From positions 310,001-374,000 of the forward strand of contig NZ_BNAW01000003.1 of NCBI RefSeq assembly GCF_014654205.1: 64,000 nucleotides of DNA. The letters run 5' to 3'. The stretch's first letter is position 1. Every line of letters starts with the position of its first letter. Of this stretch, positions 15,899 to 25,535 are shown one piece after another. The notes under the pieces were generated by a model, which was given only the letters and a program-made list of their open reading frames with translations, was not told the DNA's origin and did no database searches. The translations under genes were made by a program, and so were the position numbers. This DNA comes from Amycolatopsis bullii (GTDB lineage: Bacteria; Actinomycetota; Actinomycetes; Mycobacteriales; Pseudonocardiaceae).

Positions 15899-16865
15899 GG
15901 CCGGCCTCCTCCGCTTTCCGCAGCGATCGCCCGGTCAGGGTCAGGAAAACGTCGTCGAGCGTCGGCCGGTGCACCTGGACCGACCGCATCGCGATGCCGT
16001 CGGCGTCCAGGGCGCGCAGCAGTTCCGGCAGCGCGACGTCGCCGCGCGGCACCCGGAACCGGACCTGCCCGCCCTCCACGGACAGCTCCCGGGCCCCCGG
16101 CAGCCGTTCGGCGATCCCGGCGGCGTCCGTGGCCTGCCCGGGATCGACACCGACTTCGACGCGGTCGCCGTTGACCCGCGCCTTCAGCGCGTCCGGCGTC
16201 CCCTCGGCGACGATCCTGCCGCCGTCGATGACGATCAGCCGGTCCGACAGCGCGTCGGCCTCGTCGAGGTAGTGGGTCGTGAGGAAGACGGTGATCCCCT
16301 GGCCGGCGCGCAGCCGGCGGATGTGGTCCCACAGGTTGGCGCGGCTCTGCGGGTCGAGACCGGTCGACGGCTCGTCGAGGAACACCAGGCCGGGTGAGTG
16401 GATCAGCCCGAGCGCGATGTCGAGCCGCCGCCGCTGGCCGCCCGACAACGTCTTGACCGGCCGTTGCTCCAGCCCGGCCAGGTCGAGCTGCCCGGCGAGC
16501 TCGACGCCGCGCGCGACCGCGTCGGCCCGGCTCATCCGGTAGAGCTGCCCCTGCAGCACGAGTTCGTCGGCGACCTTGCGCTCCGGCGCGGTGCCGCCGC
16601 CCTGGGCGACGTACCCGATGCGCCGGCGCACGCCCAGCGGGTCGGAAAGCAGGTCGCAGCCGCCGACGGTCGCGGTGCCCGCGGTCGGCTTCAGCAGCGT
16701 GGTCAGCATGCGCAGGGTGGTCGTCTTCCCGGCACCGTTGGGCCCCAGGAAGCCGACCAGCTCGCCCGCTGCGACGTCGAGGTCGACGCCCCTTACCGCG
16801 TGGACTTCGCCCCCAGTGCGGCCCTTGCGGCGGAACCGCCGCTCGAGACCGCGTGCCGTGATCAT
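15888..16865 (-). CDS. ABC transporter ATP-binding protein, DrrA-like
   Basis: The protein has 325 aa. ATG 16865 follows GAGGGG, preferred over ATG 16889. Walker A is GPNGAGKTTT, the signature is LSGGQRRRLDIALGL, Walker B is LVFLDEPSTGLDP and the H-loop is FLTTHYLDEAD, so it is catalytically complete. The DrrA-type C-terminal extension ends VHRPTLDDVFLTLTGRSL. It should power export of a hydrophobic compound with the adjacent permease, although that partner is shortened. Two A/T-rich dyads lie in the divergent promoter region upstream. Confidence 0.9.
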   Translation of the reverse strand: MITARGLERRFRRKGRTGGEVHAVRGVDLDVAAGELVGFLGPNGAGKTTTLRMLTTLLKPTAGTATVGGCDLLSDPLGVRRRIGYVAQGGGTAPERKVADELVLQGQLYRMSRADAVARGVELAGQLDLAGLEQRPVKTLSGGQRRRLDIALGLIHSPGLVFLDEPSTGLDPQSRANLWDHIRRLRAGQGITVFLTTHYLDEADALSDRLIVIDGGRIVAEGTPDALKARVNGDRVEVGVDPGQATDAAGIAERLPGARELSVEGGQVRFRVPRGDVALPELLRALDADGIAMRSVQVHRPTLDDVFLTLTGRSLRKAEEAGHAA

Positions 16866-16882
16866 GAGATCCCCTCTCGCAG

Positions 16883-16942
16883 TAGTCAATTTTGACTAGT
16901 TGAGTCGCACACTGTGCCTCAGAAGAGCGCTGTCAAATTTGA
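16883..16942. promoter_or_regulatory. Two A/T-rich dyads in a divergent promoter region
   Basis: TAGTCAA-tt-TTGACTA (16883-16898) and TCAAATTTGA (16933-16942) stand out in a GC-rich region between the exporter (start 16865) and the ECF sigma gene (start 17021). The first dyad lies 17 bp from the ATPase start codon, a typical repressor position. The broken PadR gene at 18137-18731 is a candidate former ligand. Confidence 0.5.
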
Positions 16943-17020
16943 TTACCGGCGGCGGTGAACCTTTCCGCCCGGAACCCCGACTGTCTTGGCGACGCGCACG
17001 ACGTGAGGCAGGGAGACGCG

Positions 17021-17563
17021 GTGAGCGAGGAACGGCGCAACGAGTTGCTGGTGGTGCGCTGCCAGCTCGGGGAGCGGGCGGCGTTCCACGACCTGGTGCG
17101 GCGCTGGCACGGCCCGCTGTGGCGCTACGTGCGGGGCATGGTGGGCTCGCCGCACGTCGCGGACGACCTCGCCCAGGAGGCGTGGGTCGCCGTGGTGCGC
17201 GGGCTGCCGCGCCTGCACGAGCCGGCCCGGTTCGCCCCGTGGCTGTTCACCATCGCCCGGCGCACGGTGACCGACCACCTGCGCCGGGCGTACGGGGCAC
17301 CGCGGACCGCCGAGGCCGAGACGGACGAGGTCACCGCCGACGACGGCCTCGGTGACGTCCTGACCGCGCTGGAGGTCGAAGCGGGCCTGAGCGGGCTGCC
17401 ACCGCTGGAACGCGAGGTGCTGATCCTGTTCCACCTGGAGGATCTGCCGCTGGTCGGCTGCGCCGAGGTGCTCGGCGTACCGCCGGGCACGGTCAAGAGC
17501 AGGCTGCACCGCGCGCGTCGCATGTTGCGGGACGTCCTGGTGGAGAAGGGGTACGAGGCATGA
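17021..17563 (+). CDS. ECF-family RNA polymerase sigma factor
   Basis: The protein has 180 aa. GTG 17021 follows GGGAGACGCG. Region 2 is RAAFHDLVRRWHGPLWRYV to VADDLAQEAWVAVVRGL, and region 4 holds LPPLEREVLILFHLEDL and the HTH AEVLGVPPGTVKSRLHRARR. It directs RNA polymerase to a small regulon. The following membrane-protein gene overlaps by 4 bp (ATGA), so that protein is the probable anti-sigma partner, although no zinc motif is visible in it. Confidence 0.9.
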   Translation: MSEERRNELLVVRCQLGERAAFHDLVRRWHGPLWRYVRGMVGSPHVADDLAQEAWVAVVRGLPRLHEPARFAPWLFTIARRTVTDHLRRAYGAPRTAEAETDEVTADDGLGDVLTALEVEAGLSGLPPLEREVLILFHLEDLPLVGCAEVLGVPPGTVKSRLHRARRMLRDVLVEKGYEA

Positions 17564-18045
17564 GTGAGCACGACGACGCGGTGGCCCGGGCCGTCCCGGA
17601 GGAACTGGAGCGCGCGCTGGCGGCGGAGGTTTCGCTGCGCTCCCGGATGCGGCACGTGGCCGTGGGGCTCGCGGGCGGGTGCGGTGCGGCGCTGCTCACC
17701 GTGCTGTGGGTGACCGAGCCGCACCCGCTGCCCGCTCGCACCCAGGCCGCCTTCGCCGGGCTGATCGCGGTCGGCCTGGCCTGGGCGGCCTTCGCCGGGT
17801 GGGTGCTGAGCCGCCGTCGGCCGCTGTTCGCCCGGGACCGGGTGCTGGGTGCCCGGCTCGCGCTCGCGGCCAGCGCGGTCACCGGCGCCGCCGGCACGGC
17901 CGTGGCCGCGGCCCGCGGCACCACGGCCGAGCTGCTGGCCACCGCCCTGACCGGCGGCGTCCTCGTCGCGGCGGCCGGACTGCTGCTGGCACGGGCACAC
18001 GCTCGACGCCGCGCCCTGCTGCGCCTGCGGGACACCCTCGGCTGA
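17560..18045 (+). CDS. Four-helix membrane protein, probable sigma-factor partner
   Basis: The protein has 161 aa, with its ATG inside the stop of the sigma gene. The N-terminal ~30 residues are cytoplasmic and acidic (VARAVPEELERALAAEV). About four hydrophobic segments follow (near 33-52, 64-85, 98-120 and 124-146), then a short Arg-rich tail. No known domain was recognised. Position suggests it controls the preceding ECF factor or is its main target. It is not an HC2-type zinc anti-sigma. Confidence 0.7.
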   Translation: MSEHDDAVARAVPEELERALAAEVSLRSRMRHVAVGLAGGCGAALLTVLWVTEPHPLPARTQAAFAGLIAVGLAWAAFAGWVLSRRRPLFARDRVLGARLALAASAVTGAAGTAVAAARGTTAELLATALTGGVLVAAAGLLLARAHARRRALLRLRDTLG

Positions 18046-18136
18046 TCACCGGGGCGGCGGTTCGCCGGCCCTCACGTAGTGGGCGCCCGGGGCGCGGCAC
18101 GACGGCGAAGCTCCCGGCCGCGCCTGCCCTGGCCGA

Positions 18137-18731
18137 TCAGCGGGGCGGTTCGCCGAACGGCTTGCCGGCCACGCCGTCCATCACGTATTCGCCCGCTTCG
18201 AGCCGGGCGATCAGGCCCTTGAGCCAGCCGAGGCTCGCGTTCGTGATCCCGCCCCACAGCCGGTACAGCTCGCCCACGTGCTCCGGCGTGCCCAGCCCCA
18301 TGTTGACCTTCAGCTCTTCGAGCATCAGCCCGGCCTGCTGCTCCTCGGTCTCCAGGTGAACCAGCCGGTGCCGCAGCAGGTTGATCACCCGGGCCCGGGG
18401 CAGGTGGTCATCAGCGAGATCGCGGCCGACAGGTCCGGGTGGTGAGCTGGGGATCGGACAGCGCCTTCGAGAGCAGCACCTGGTACTCCTGCGCACCCTC
18501 GCCGGTCAGCCGGTAGGCGGTGCGGTCCGGGCCGCCCTCGCCCGGCTCGACGTCGACCTGCTCGAGCAGGTCCTCGGCGGTGATCTTCTTGAGCGCGTGG
18601 TAGATCGACCCCGGCTGGACGTTGGCCCACTCGTCGGCCGACCAGGTCAGCAGCTCGCGCCGCACCTGGTAGCCGTGCGCGCGGCCGTACATCCGCACCA
18701 CCCCGAGCACGAGCAGCCGTGTCGCCGACAA
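18137..18731 (-). pseudogene. PadR-family regulator broken by two single-base frameshifts
   Basis: The gene starts at TTG 18731 after GGGAGG. The PadR winged helix is intact (MYGRAHGYQVRREL, PGSIYHALKKI, TAYRLTGEGAQEYQ), but the frame shifts near 18437-18445 after LSDPQLTT, and again near 18400-18410. Joining three frames restores a normal PadR with a Vir_C_2-like end: LSDPQLTT, then PDLSAAISLMTT, then LPRARVINLL. Both shifts look like loss of one C after ACCACC. As written, translation stops 106 codons in. It is either a true pseudogene or two base-calling errors in G/C runs. Confidence 0.8.
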
Positions 18732-18784
18732 CCGGGGCCTCCCTCCCGAAAACGTGCGTGACGCCCTCCGTAGGCTAATAAGGT

Positions 18785-20581
18785 ATGAGCACCCCTGTGT
18801 TGACCGCGGTGGCCTGGCCCTACGCCAACGGCCCCCGCCACATCGGCCACGTGTCCGGATTCGGCGTCCCGTCCGACGTCTTCTCCCGCTACCAGCGAAT
18901 GGCCGGCAACCGGGTGCTCATGGTGTCCGGCACCGACGAACACGGCACCCCGATCACCGTCCAGGCGGACAACGAGAACTCGACGCCGCAGGAGACCGCG
19001 GACAAGTACACCCGCCAGATCGGCAACGACCTGCAGGGCCTCGGCCTGTCCTACGACCTGTTCACGCGGACCTCCACCGGCAACCACGCCGAGGTGACGC
19101 AGCAGATCTTCCTGGCGCTGCACCGCAACGGCTACGTCGTGCCCAAGACGACCCGGGGCGCGATCAGCCCGTCCACCGGCCGCACGCTGCCCGACCGCTA
19201 CGTCGAGGGCACCTGCCCGATCTGCGGCTTCGACGGCGCGCGCGGCGACCAGTGCGACAACTGCGGCAACCAGCTCGACGCCGCGGAGCTGATCAACCCG
19301 AAGTCGCGGATCAACGGCGAGACGCCGAAGTTCGTCGAGACCGAGCACTACTTCCTCGACCTGCCGGCGTTCACCAAGACCCTCGGCGACTGGCTGAGCA
19401 CCAAGACCGACTGGCGCCCGAACGTCCTCAACTTCACCAAGAACCTGATCGACGACATGCGGCCGCGGCCGATCACCCGCGACCTCGACTGGGGCGTCAA
19501 GATCCCCCTGGAAGGCTGGCGCGACCAGCCGCTGAAGCGGTTCTACGTCTGGTTCGACGCGGTGATCGGGTACTTCTCGGCCAGCGTCGAGTGGGCGCGG
19601 CGCTCCGGCAACCCGGACGCGTGGCAGGAGTGGTGGAACAACGCCGACGCGCGCTCCTACTACTTCATGGGCAAGGACAACATCACCTTCCACGCCCAGA
19701 TCTGGCCGGCGCTTCTGTTCGGGCACAACGGCGAGGGTGACAAGGGCGGCGAGCCGGGCAAGTACGGCCGCCTGCACCTGCCCGACGAAATCGTCTCCAG
19801 CGAGTTCCTCACCATGAGCGGCTCGAAGTTCTCGACCTCGCGCGGGCGCGTGATCTACGTCGAGGACTTCCTGCGCGACTTCGGCCCGGACACGCTGCGG
19901 TACTTCATCTCGGTCGCCGGCCCGGAGACCCAGGACACCGACTTCACCTGGGACGAGTTCGTCCGCCGGACGAACTTCGAGCTGGCCAACGAGTGGGGCA
20001 ACCTGGTCAACCGGTCCATCTCGATGGCGCACAAGAACGTCGGCGCCATCCCGCGGCCGGAGGCCCCGACGGCGGCCGACGAAGAGCTGAAGGCGTTGTC
20101 GCGCAAGGCGTTCGACACCGCGGGCGCACACCTGGCCCGGTCCCGGTTCAAGCTGGCCGCGGCCGAGGCGATGAAGGTCGTCACCGCGGCGAACAAGTAC
20201 ATCTCCGACCAGGAGCCGTGGAAGCTCAAGGACGACCCCACGCGGCGCGACACCGTGCTGCACACCGCGTTGCAGGTCGTCTCGGACGCCAACACGCTGC
20301 TGACGCCGTTCCTGCCGCACTCGGCCCAGAAGGTGCACGAGGCCCTCGGCGGCACCGGCGTCTGGGCCGCCCAGCCGGAGCTCAAGGAGGTCGACGACCT
20401 CGACATCGACGGCCGGGTCAACCCGATCCTCACCGGCGACTACGCGGCCGAGCAGGCCAAGTGGGCGTCGACGCCGATCGAGGTCGGCAAGCCGCTGCAG
20501 AAGCCGTCGCCGCTGTTCACCAAGCTCGACCCGGCGCTCGGCGAGACCGGTCCGGAGTGGGCGCCGATCATCAAGGAGTAA
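18785..20581 (+). CDS. metG: Methionyl-tRNA synthetase
   Basis: The protein has 598 aa. ATG 18785 lies 8 nt after TAGGCT (18771-18776), with no Shine-Dalgarno. It is a class I synthetase: the HIGH signature is in [13 protein letters not shown], the zinc knuckle is CPICGF...CDNCGN, and the KMSKS-equivalent is [11 protein letters not shown]. The anticodon-binding helices follow. It charges initiator and elongator tRNA-Met. There is no C-terminal tRNA-binding extension. The tatD gene follows after 9 bp, so the two are probably an operon, as in other actinobacteria. Confidence 0.97.
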   Translation: MSTPVLTAVAWPYANGPRHIGHVSGFGVPSDVFSRYQRMAGNRVLMVSGTDEHGTPITVQADNENSTPQETADKYTRQIGNDLQGLGLSYDLFTRTSTGNHAEVTQQIFLALHRNGYVVPKTTRGAISPSTGRTLPDRYVEGTCPICGFDGARGDQCDNCGNQLDAAELINPKSRINGETPKFVETEHYFLDLPAFTKTLGDWLSTKTDWRPNVLNFTKNLIDDMRPRPITRDLDWGVKIPLEGWRDQPLKRFYVWFDAVIGYFSASVEWARRSGNPDAWQEWWNNADARSYYFMGKDNITFHAQIWPALLFGHNGEGDKGGEPGKYGRLHLPDEIVSSEFLTMSGSKFSTSRGRVIYVEDFLRDFGPDTLRYFISVAGPETQDTDFTWDEFVRRTNFELANEWGNLVNRSISMAHKNVGAIPRPEAPTAADEELKALSRKAFDTAGAHLARSRFKLAAAEAMKVVTAANKYISDQEPWKLKDDPTRRDTVLHTALQVVSDANTLLTPFLPHSAQKVHEALGGTGVWAAQPELKEVDDLDIDGRVNPILTGDYAAEQAKWASTPIEVGKPLQKPSPLFTKLDPALGETGPEWAPIIKE

Positions 20582-20590
20582 GAAGTACGC

Positions 20591-21427
20591 ATGGGTGATC
20601 AGAAGCGCGAGCTGCCGCCGGTCCCGGACCGGCTCCCGGTGTCGGTGGTGGACGCGCACACCCATCTCGACGCGTGCGGCGCGGTCACCGCGGCCGATGT
20701 CACGGCCATGGTCGACCGCGCCGAGCGCGCCGGCGTCGCCCGCGTCGTCACGGTCGCGGACGACCTCGCCTCGGCCCGCTGGGCCGCGGAGGCCGCGACC
20801 TGGGACCGCCGGGTCTGGGCGGCGGTGGCCGTCCACCCGACCCGGACCAAGGAGTTCGGCGAGGCCGAGCGGGCCGAGGTGGAGCGCCTGGCGGCGCACG
20901 ACCGCGTGGTCGCCGTTGGCGAGACCGGTCTCGACTACTACTGGGACTACTCGCCGCACGACGCCCAGCAGGAGGCGTTCCGCTGGCACATCGACCTCGC
21001 GAAGCGGCTCGGCAAGCCGCTGATGATCCACGACCGCGAGGCCCACGACGACGTGCTGCGCATCCTGGCCGAAGAGGGTGCGCCGAATGCCGTAATTTTC
21101 CATTGTTTCTCCGGGGACGCGGAAATGGCCCGCAAGTGCGTCGACGCGGGCTTTGTCCTTTCCTTCGCGGGCACGGTGACGTTCAAGAACGCGAAGGAGC
21201 TCCACGAGGCGGCCCGGCTGTGCCCGGCGGGGCAGTACCTCGTCGAGACCGACGCGCCGTTTCTGACCCCCCACCCGTTCCGTGGGCGGCCGAACGAGCC
21301 GTTCGGCGCCGCTTACACCGTCCGTCACCTCGCGGCGCTCAGAGGCGAAGCTGTCCACGAAGTCGCCGAAGCGGTCCGGACCACCGCCGAGCGGGTCTAC
21401 CGACTCCCCAGCGTCACATCGGGTTGA
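20591..21427 (+). CDS. tatD: TatD-family metal-dependent DNase/hydrolase
   Basis: The protein has 278 aa and starts at ATG 20591. The metal ligands are in order: VVDAHTHLD, GETGLDYYW (Glu), MIHDREAHDD, IFHCFSGD and VETDAPFLTP. TatD proteins are TIM-barrel 3'-5' exonucleases or D-aminoacyl-tRNA-deacylase-like enzymes; the in vivo role here is presumably nucleic-acid clean-up. Position between metG and rpfB is conserved in actinobacteria. The protein ends in a normal YRLPSVTSG tail. Confidence 0.94.
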   Translation: MGDQKRELPPVPDRLPVSVVDAHTHLDACGAVTAADVTAMVDRAERAGVARVVTVADDLASARWAAEAATWDRRVWAAVAVHPTRTKEFGEAERAEVERLAAHDRVVAVGETGLDYYWDYSPHDAQQEAFRWHIDLAKRLGKPLMIHDREAHDDVLRILAEEGAPNAVIFHCFSGDAEMARKCVDAGFVLSFAGTVTFKNAKELHEAARLCPAGQYLVETDAPFLTPHPFRGRPNEPFGAAYTVRHLAALRGEAVHEVAEAVRTTAERVYRLPSVTSG

Positions 21428-21470
21428 ACGCATTGCGACAACAGGGTTTCCGGCTCGCCCACCTGATGGA

Positions 21471-21530
21471 GTGACCCAGATCACGACACTCCGGGCGGTG
21501 TTTGCGCAACCCGCCCGGACCCGTTACTGT
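21471..21530 (+). promoter_or_regulatory. Promoter of the rpfB-like gene with a CRP-like site
   Basis: TTGCGC (21502-21507) and TACTGT (21525-21530) are 17 bp apart and form a plausible -35/-10 pair. GTGA-N6-TCAC (21471-21484) matches the core of the CRP/Cmr consensus and is centred about 60 bp upstream of the predicted transcript start, the class I activator distance. The 209-bp gap from tatD gives a leader of about 100 nt. No c-di-AMP (ydaO) riboswitch pattern was seen in it. Confidence 0.5.
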
Positions 21531-21591
21531 CCCGTGATCGTGCCGGTCGGACCTGCGCTCAGCAGTTGCCGATCGTCACGCCCAGTCGTAG

Positions 21592-23064
<1,473 letters not shown>

Positions 23065-23075
23065 CAGCGCTTTCG

Positions 23076-23108
23076 AACGGCCCCCGTCCCTCGTGGATGG
23101 GGGCCGTT
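23076..23108 (+). terminator. Intrinsic terminator after the rpfB-like gene
   Basis: A 14-bp stem (23076-23089 with 23095-23108, one G-T pair) and a 5-nt loop, ending in TTT. It starts 12 bp after the stop codon. Confidence 0.85.
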
Positions 23109-23123
23109 TCGCATTCCCGGCAT

Positions 23124-23186
23124 CCGACCCTCCGGGTACGCGAACCGACCGTCCAGGTACGCGAACCGACCCCCTGGGTAAGCTCC
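23124..23186 (+). repeat. Three tandem 21-bp repeats before ksgA
   Basis: The units are 23124-23144, 23145-23165 and 23166-23186. Each starts CCGACC; units 1 and 2 share GGTACGCGAA, and unit 3 has diverged to GGGTAAGCTCC, which forms the TAAGCT -10 box of ksgA. The period equals two helical turns, so bound proteins would sit on one face of the DNA. Confidence 0.7.
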
Positions 23187-23190
23187 TCCG

Positions 23191-24048
23191 GTGGTTGAAC
23201 TGCTGGGACCTGCCGAAATCCGCGCCCTGGCGGCCGAACTCGACGTGCGGCCGACCAAGAAGCTCGGGCAGAACTTCGTGCACGATCCCAACACCGTCCG
23301 CCGGATCGTCGAACTCGCCGGGATCACCCCGGACGACGTCGTCCTCGAGGTCGGGCCCGGGCTCGGGTCGCTGACGCTCGGGCTGCTCGCCACCGGGGCG
23401 CGGGTCGTCGCCGTCGAGATCGATCCCAAGCTCGCCGGGCGGCTGCCCCGGACCGTCGCCGAACGGGGCCCCGAAGCTGCGGGAAACCTCACCGTCGTCG
23501 GGGCCGACGCCCTGCGCGTCACCCGGGACGAACTAGGCGAGCCGACCGCTCTGGTCGCCAACCTGCCCTACAACGTCGCCGTGCCGGTCGTGCTGCACCT
23601 GCTGGCCGAGGTGCCCTCGCTGAAGACCGGGCTCGTCATGGTGCAGACCGAGGTCGCCGACCGGATGGCCGCCGCCCCCGGCAGCCGGATCTACGGCGTG
23701 CCGAGCGTCAAGCTCGCCTGGTACGGCCCCGCACGCAAGGTCGCCGCCGTGCCACGCTCGGTGTTCTGGCCGGTGCCGAACGTCGATTCCGCGCTCGTCG
23801 CCTTCGAACGTGCCGGCTCGACGGCGTCCGAAGACCGGGACGTCCTCTTCGGCCTGGTGGACGCCGCCTTCTCACAACGCAGGAAGACGCTCCGGGCCGC
23901 GCTCGCGGGCTGGGCGGGCTCGGCCGAGCGCGCCGGCGAGCTCCTGACGGCCGCCGGGATCGACCCCCGGACCCGCGGCGAGCAGCTGGACGTGCACGAC
24001 TTCGCCCGGATCGCCGCCGCGCGTCAGCAATCCACTGTGGAAGCGTGA
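23191..24048 (+). CDS. rsmA: 16S rRNA (adenine1518/1519-N6)-dimethyltransferase
   Basis: The protein (also called KsgA) has 285 aa. GTG 23191 lies 6 nt after TAAGCT (leaderless). [18 protein letters not shown] opens the protein as in all KsgA. Motif I is [15 protein letters not shown], then [13 protein letters not shown], and the catalytic motif IV is [10 protein letters not shown]. The C-terminal helical domain has [10 protein letters not shown]. It dimethylates two adjacent adenines in helix 45 late in 30S assembly. It is followed by a 400-bp riboswitch leader instead of ispE directly. Confidence 0.96.
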   Translation: MVELLGPAEIRALAAELDVRPTKKLGQNFVHDPNTVRRIVELAGITPDDVVLEVGPGLGSLTLGLLATGARVVAVEIDPKLAGRLPRTVAERGPEAAGNLTVVGADALRVTRDELGEPTALVANLPYNVAVPVVLHLLAEVPSLKTGLVMVQTEVADRMAAAPGSRIYGVPSVKLAWYGPARKVAAVPRSVFWPVPNVDSALVAFERAGSTASEDRDVLFGLVDAAFSQRRKTLRAALAGWAGSAERAGELLTAAGIDPRTRGEQLDVHDFARIAAARQQSTVEA

Positions 24049-24154
24049 AAATACGCCCTTGCCGCCCATGATCCCGTCATCCGGACACCGCCACTCGTGT
24101 GATCTGGGCCAACGGGCTTGCGTTCGCTCCTCGGGATCGGTTTTACTCAGTACG

Positions 24155-24241
24155 TCCATCCCGAGCGACTGAGAGACCTGGCTCGCCGAAGTCGCAGCAA
24201 CCACCCTCCGCAGGGCAGGTGCTACCGCCAGGACCGATGGA
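24155..24241 (+). ncRNA. S-box (SAM-I) riboswitch aptamer
   Basis: P1 pairs CCATC (24156-24160) with GATGG (24236-24240). P2 pairs GCGACT (24165-24170) with AGTCGC (24190-24195) around the conserved GAGAGACCTGGCTCG kink-turn/pseudoknot region and CCGAA. GCAACC follows, then P3 (CCCT/AGGG) and the conserved AGGTGCTACCGCCAGGA segment, all as in SAM-I aptamers. It senses S-adenosylmethionine and would switch off the MetN-like gene when SAM is plentiful. The SAM-I versus SAM-I/IV subclass needs a covariance search. Confidence 0.85.
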
Positions 24242-24379
24242 GGCCGTTTTCGATGAAGAGGGTAGCCCGCCCCCTGCTCCTGACCAGGCGTCGCGTTGTC
24301 GACGAAGGCCGCCGCTCCGTGACCGCATGTCGACGCTCCCACTGAGCTTGTCGTAGCCGGTCCACCTCTTCTTCATGCA

Positions 24380-24441
24380 CCGTCCTAACCGGACGGATTT
24401 CGCTTGCGGCCGGGCGCCCCCGCGCGGGTGCGCCCCGTTTT
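24380..24441 (+). terminator. Riboswitch expression platform with intrinsic terminator
   Basis: A 6-bp hairpin (24380-24385 with 24391-24396) precedes a GC-rich stem (24412-24420 with 24426-24435, one bulged T) followed by CGTTTT. The terminator ends 12 bp before the start codon of the MetN-like gene and just before its GGAG, so control is probably by premature termination. About 140 nt lie between aptamer and terminator; I see no other gene there. Confidence 0.6.
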
Positions 24442-24452
24442 CTGGAGCCTTC

Positions 24453-25466
24453 GTGATCACCGTCGAAAACCTGTCCAAAACCTTTGCCACCAACGGAAAT
24501 TCGGTCGTCGCCCTGCGGGACGTGAGCGTCGACGTCCAGGCCGGCTCGCTGTTCGGCGTGGTCGGTCCCGCCGGGTCCGGCAAGTCCGTCCTCGCCCGGT
24601 GCATCGCGTTGCAGGAGCGCCCCGACCGCGGTGTCGTCCGCCTCGACGGCCTCAACACCGGCACCCTCGACGGCCGCCGCCTCCGCGAAATCCGCCGTCA
24701 GCTCGGCGTCGTTTCGACGAAGCCGGAGCTGATCGCCGAGCGCACCATCGCCGGCAACATCGCTTCCCCGCTCGAGCAGCTCGGCGTCGACGGCCCGCAG
24801 CGCCGCAGCCGGGTCGGCTCGCTGCTCGACCTCGTCGGCCTGACCCCGCGCGCCGCGCAGCGTCCCGGCGAGCTCTCCGCCGGTCAGCTCCGCCGTGTCG
24901 CGGTCGCGAAGGCCCTGGCGGCGGCCCCGGCCGTGCTGCTCGCCGACGACCCGACCGCCGGCGTCGACCCGGAGGAGGCCGGCGCGGTGCTCGCCGTCCT
25001 CGACCGGGCGCGCTCCGAGCTGGGCACCACGGTCGTCGTCACGACGCCGGACGCGGGCGTGGTCCGCCGGGTCTGCGACGACGTCGCGGTGCTGGAGGAC
25101 GGCACGGTCGTCGAGCGCGGCACGGTGCTCGACCTGATCTCGAACCCGGCCAGCCGCACCGCGCAGGCGCTGCTGCCGGCCATCGAGACCACTCGCGCCC
25201 AGGTGGCGCGCTACGACCGCTCGGCCGACGTCGTGCTGGTCGGCTTCGCGTCGGTGGGCGCGCTGCTCCCGGAGGCCGCGGGCCGCTTCGACGTCGAGTT
25301 CGCCACCATCGGCGGCGGCCTGACCCGCATCGGCGACACCCCGGTGGGCCGGTTCCGCCTCGGTGTCCGCGGCGAGCGGGCGGACGCGGCGCTGGCGTGG
25401 GTCGCCGAGCGCGGCGGGCACGTCACGCACACCGCGCGCGGCCCGCAGGGTGTCGCCGCTGCTTGA
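24453..25466 (+). CDS. Orphan MetN-like ABC protein with degenerate catalytic loops and NIL domain
   Basis: The protein has 337 aa; GTG 24453 follows GGAG. The layout is that of the methionine-import ATPase MetN: ABC domain (1 to about 230) and a C-terminal NIL domain (about 245-335) that binds methionine in MetN. Walker A is intact (GPAGSGKS, Lys44) and the signature is LSAGQLRR. However, the Q-loop Gln is Thr89, the Walker-B Glu is Asp166 (LLADDPTAGVD), and the H-loop His is Thr198 (VVVTTPDAG). No permease or binding-protein gene follows; a terminator and ispE come next. It may be a weak ATPase, a regulator, or a methionine sensor. Confidence 0.8.
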   Translation: MITVENLSKTFATNGNSVVALRDVSVDVQAGSLFGVVGPAGSGKSVLARCIALQERPDRGVVRLDGLNTGTLDGRRLREIRRQLGVVSTKPELIAERTIAGNIASPLEQLGVDGPQRRSRVGSLLDLVGLTPRAAQRPGELSAGQLRRVAVAKALAAAPAVLLADDPTAGVDPEEAGAVLAVLDRARSELGTTVVVTTPDAGVVRRVCDDVAVLEDGTVVERGTVLDLISNPASRTAQALLPAIETTRAQVARYDRSADVVLVGFASVGALLPEAAGRFDVEFATIGGGLTRIGDTPVGRFRLGVRGERADAALAWVAERGGHVTHTARGPQGVAAA

Positions 25467-25477
25467 TCCGACTCGAG

Positions 25478-25512
25478 AAACGCCCCGATGCGCAGGTCGC
25501 ATCGGGGCGTTT
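25478..25512 (+). terminator. Intrinsic terminator after the MetN-like gene
   Basis: Perfect 15-bp arms (25478-25492 and 25498-25512) with a 5-nt loop and TTT at the 3' side. It starts 11 bp after the stop codon and closes the riboswitch transcript as a single-gene unit. Confidence 0.88.
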
Positions 25513-25535
25513 CCGCGGGCACGTAGGCTGGTCGG

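Noticed and set aside
18395..18450. Programmed ribosomal frameshifting in padR
   Set aside because: Two shifts in the same direction without a slippery heptamer or stimulator are better explained by mutation or base-calling error.
18647..21484. 945-codon open frame antisense to metG and tatD
   Set aside because: Shadow of two well-conserved genes; no domain recognisable.
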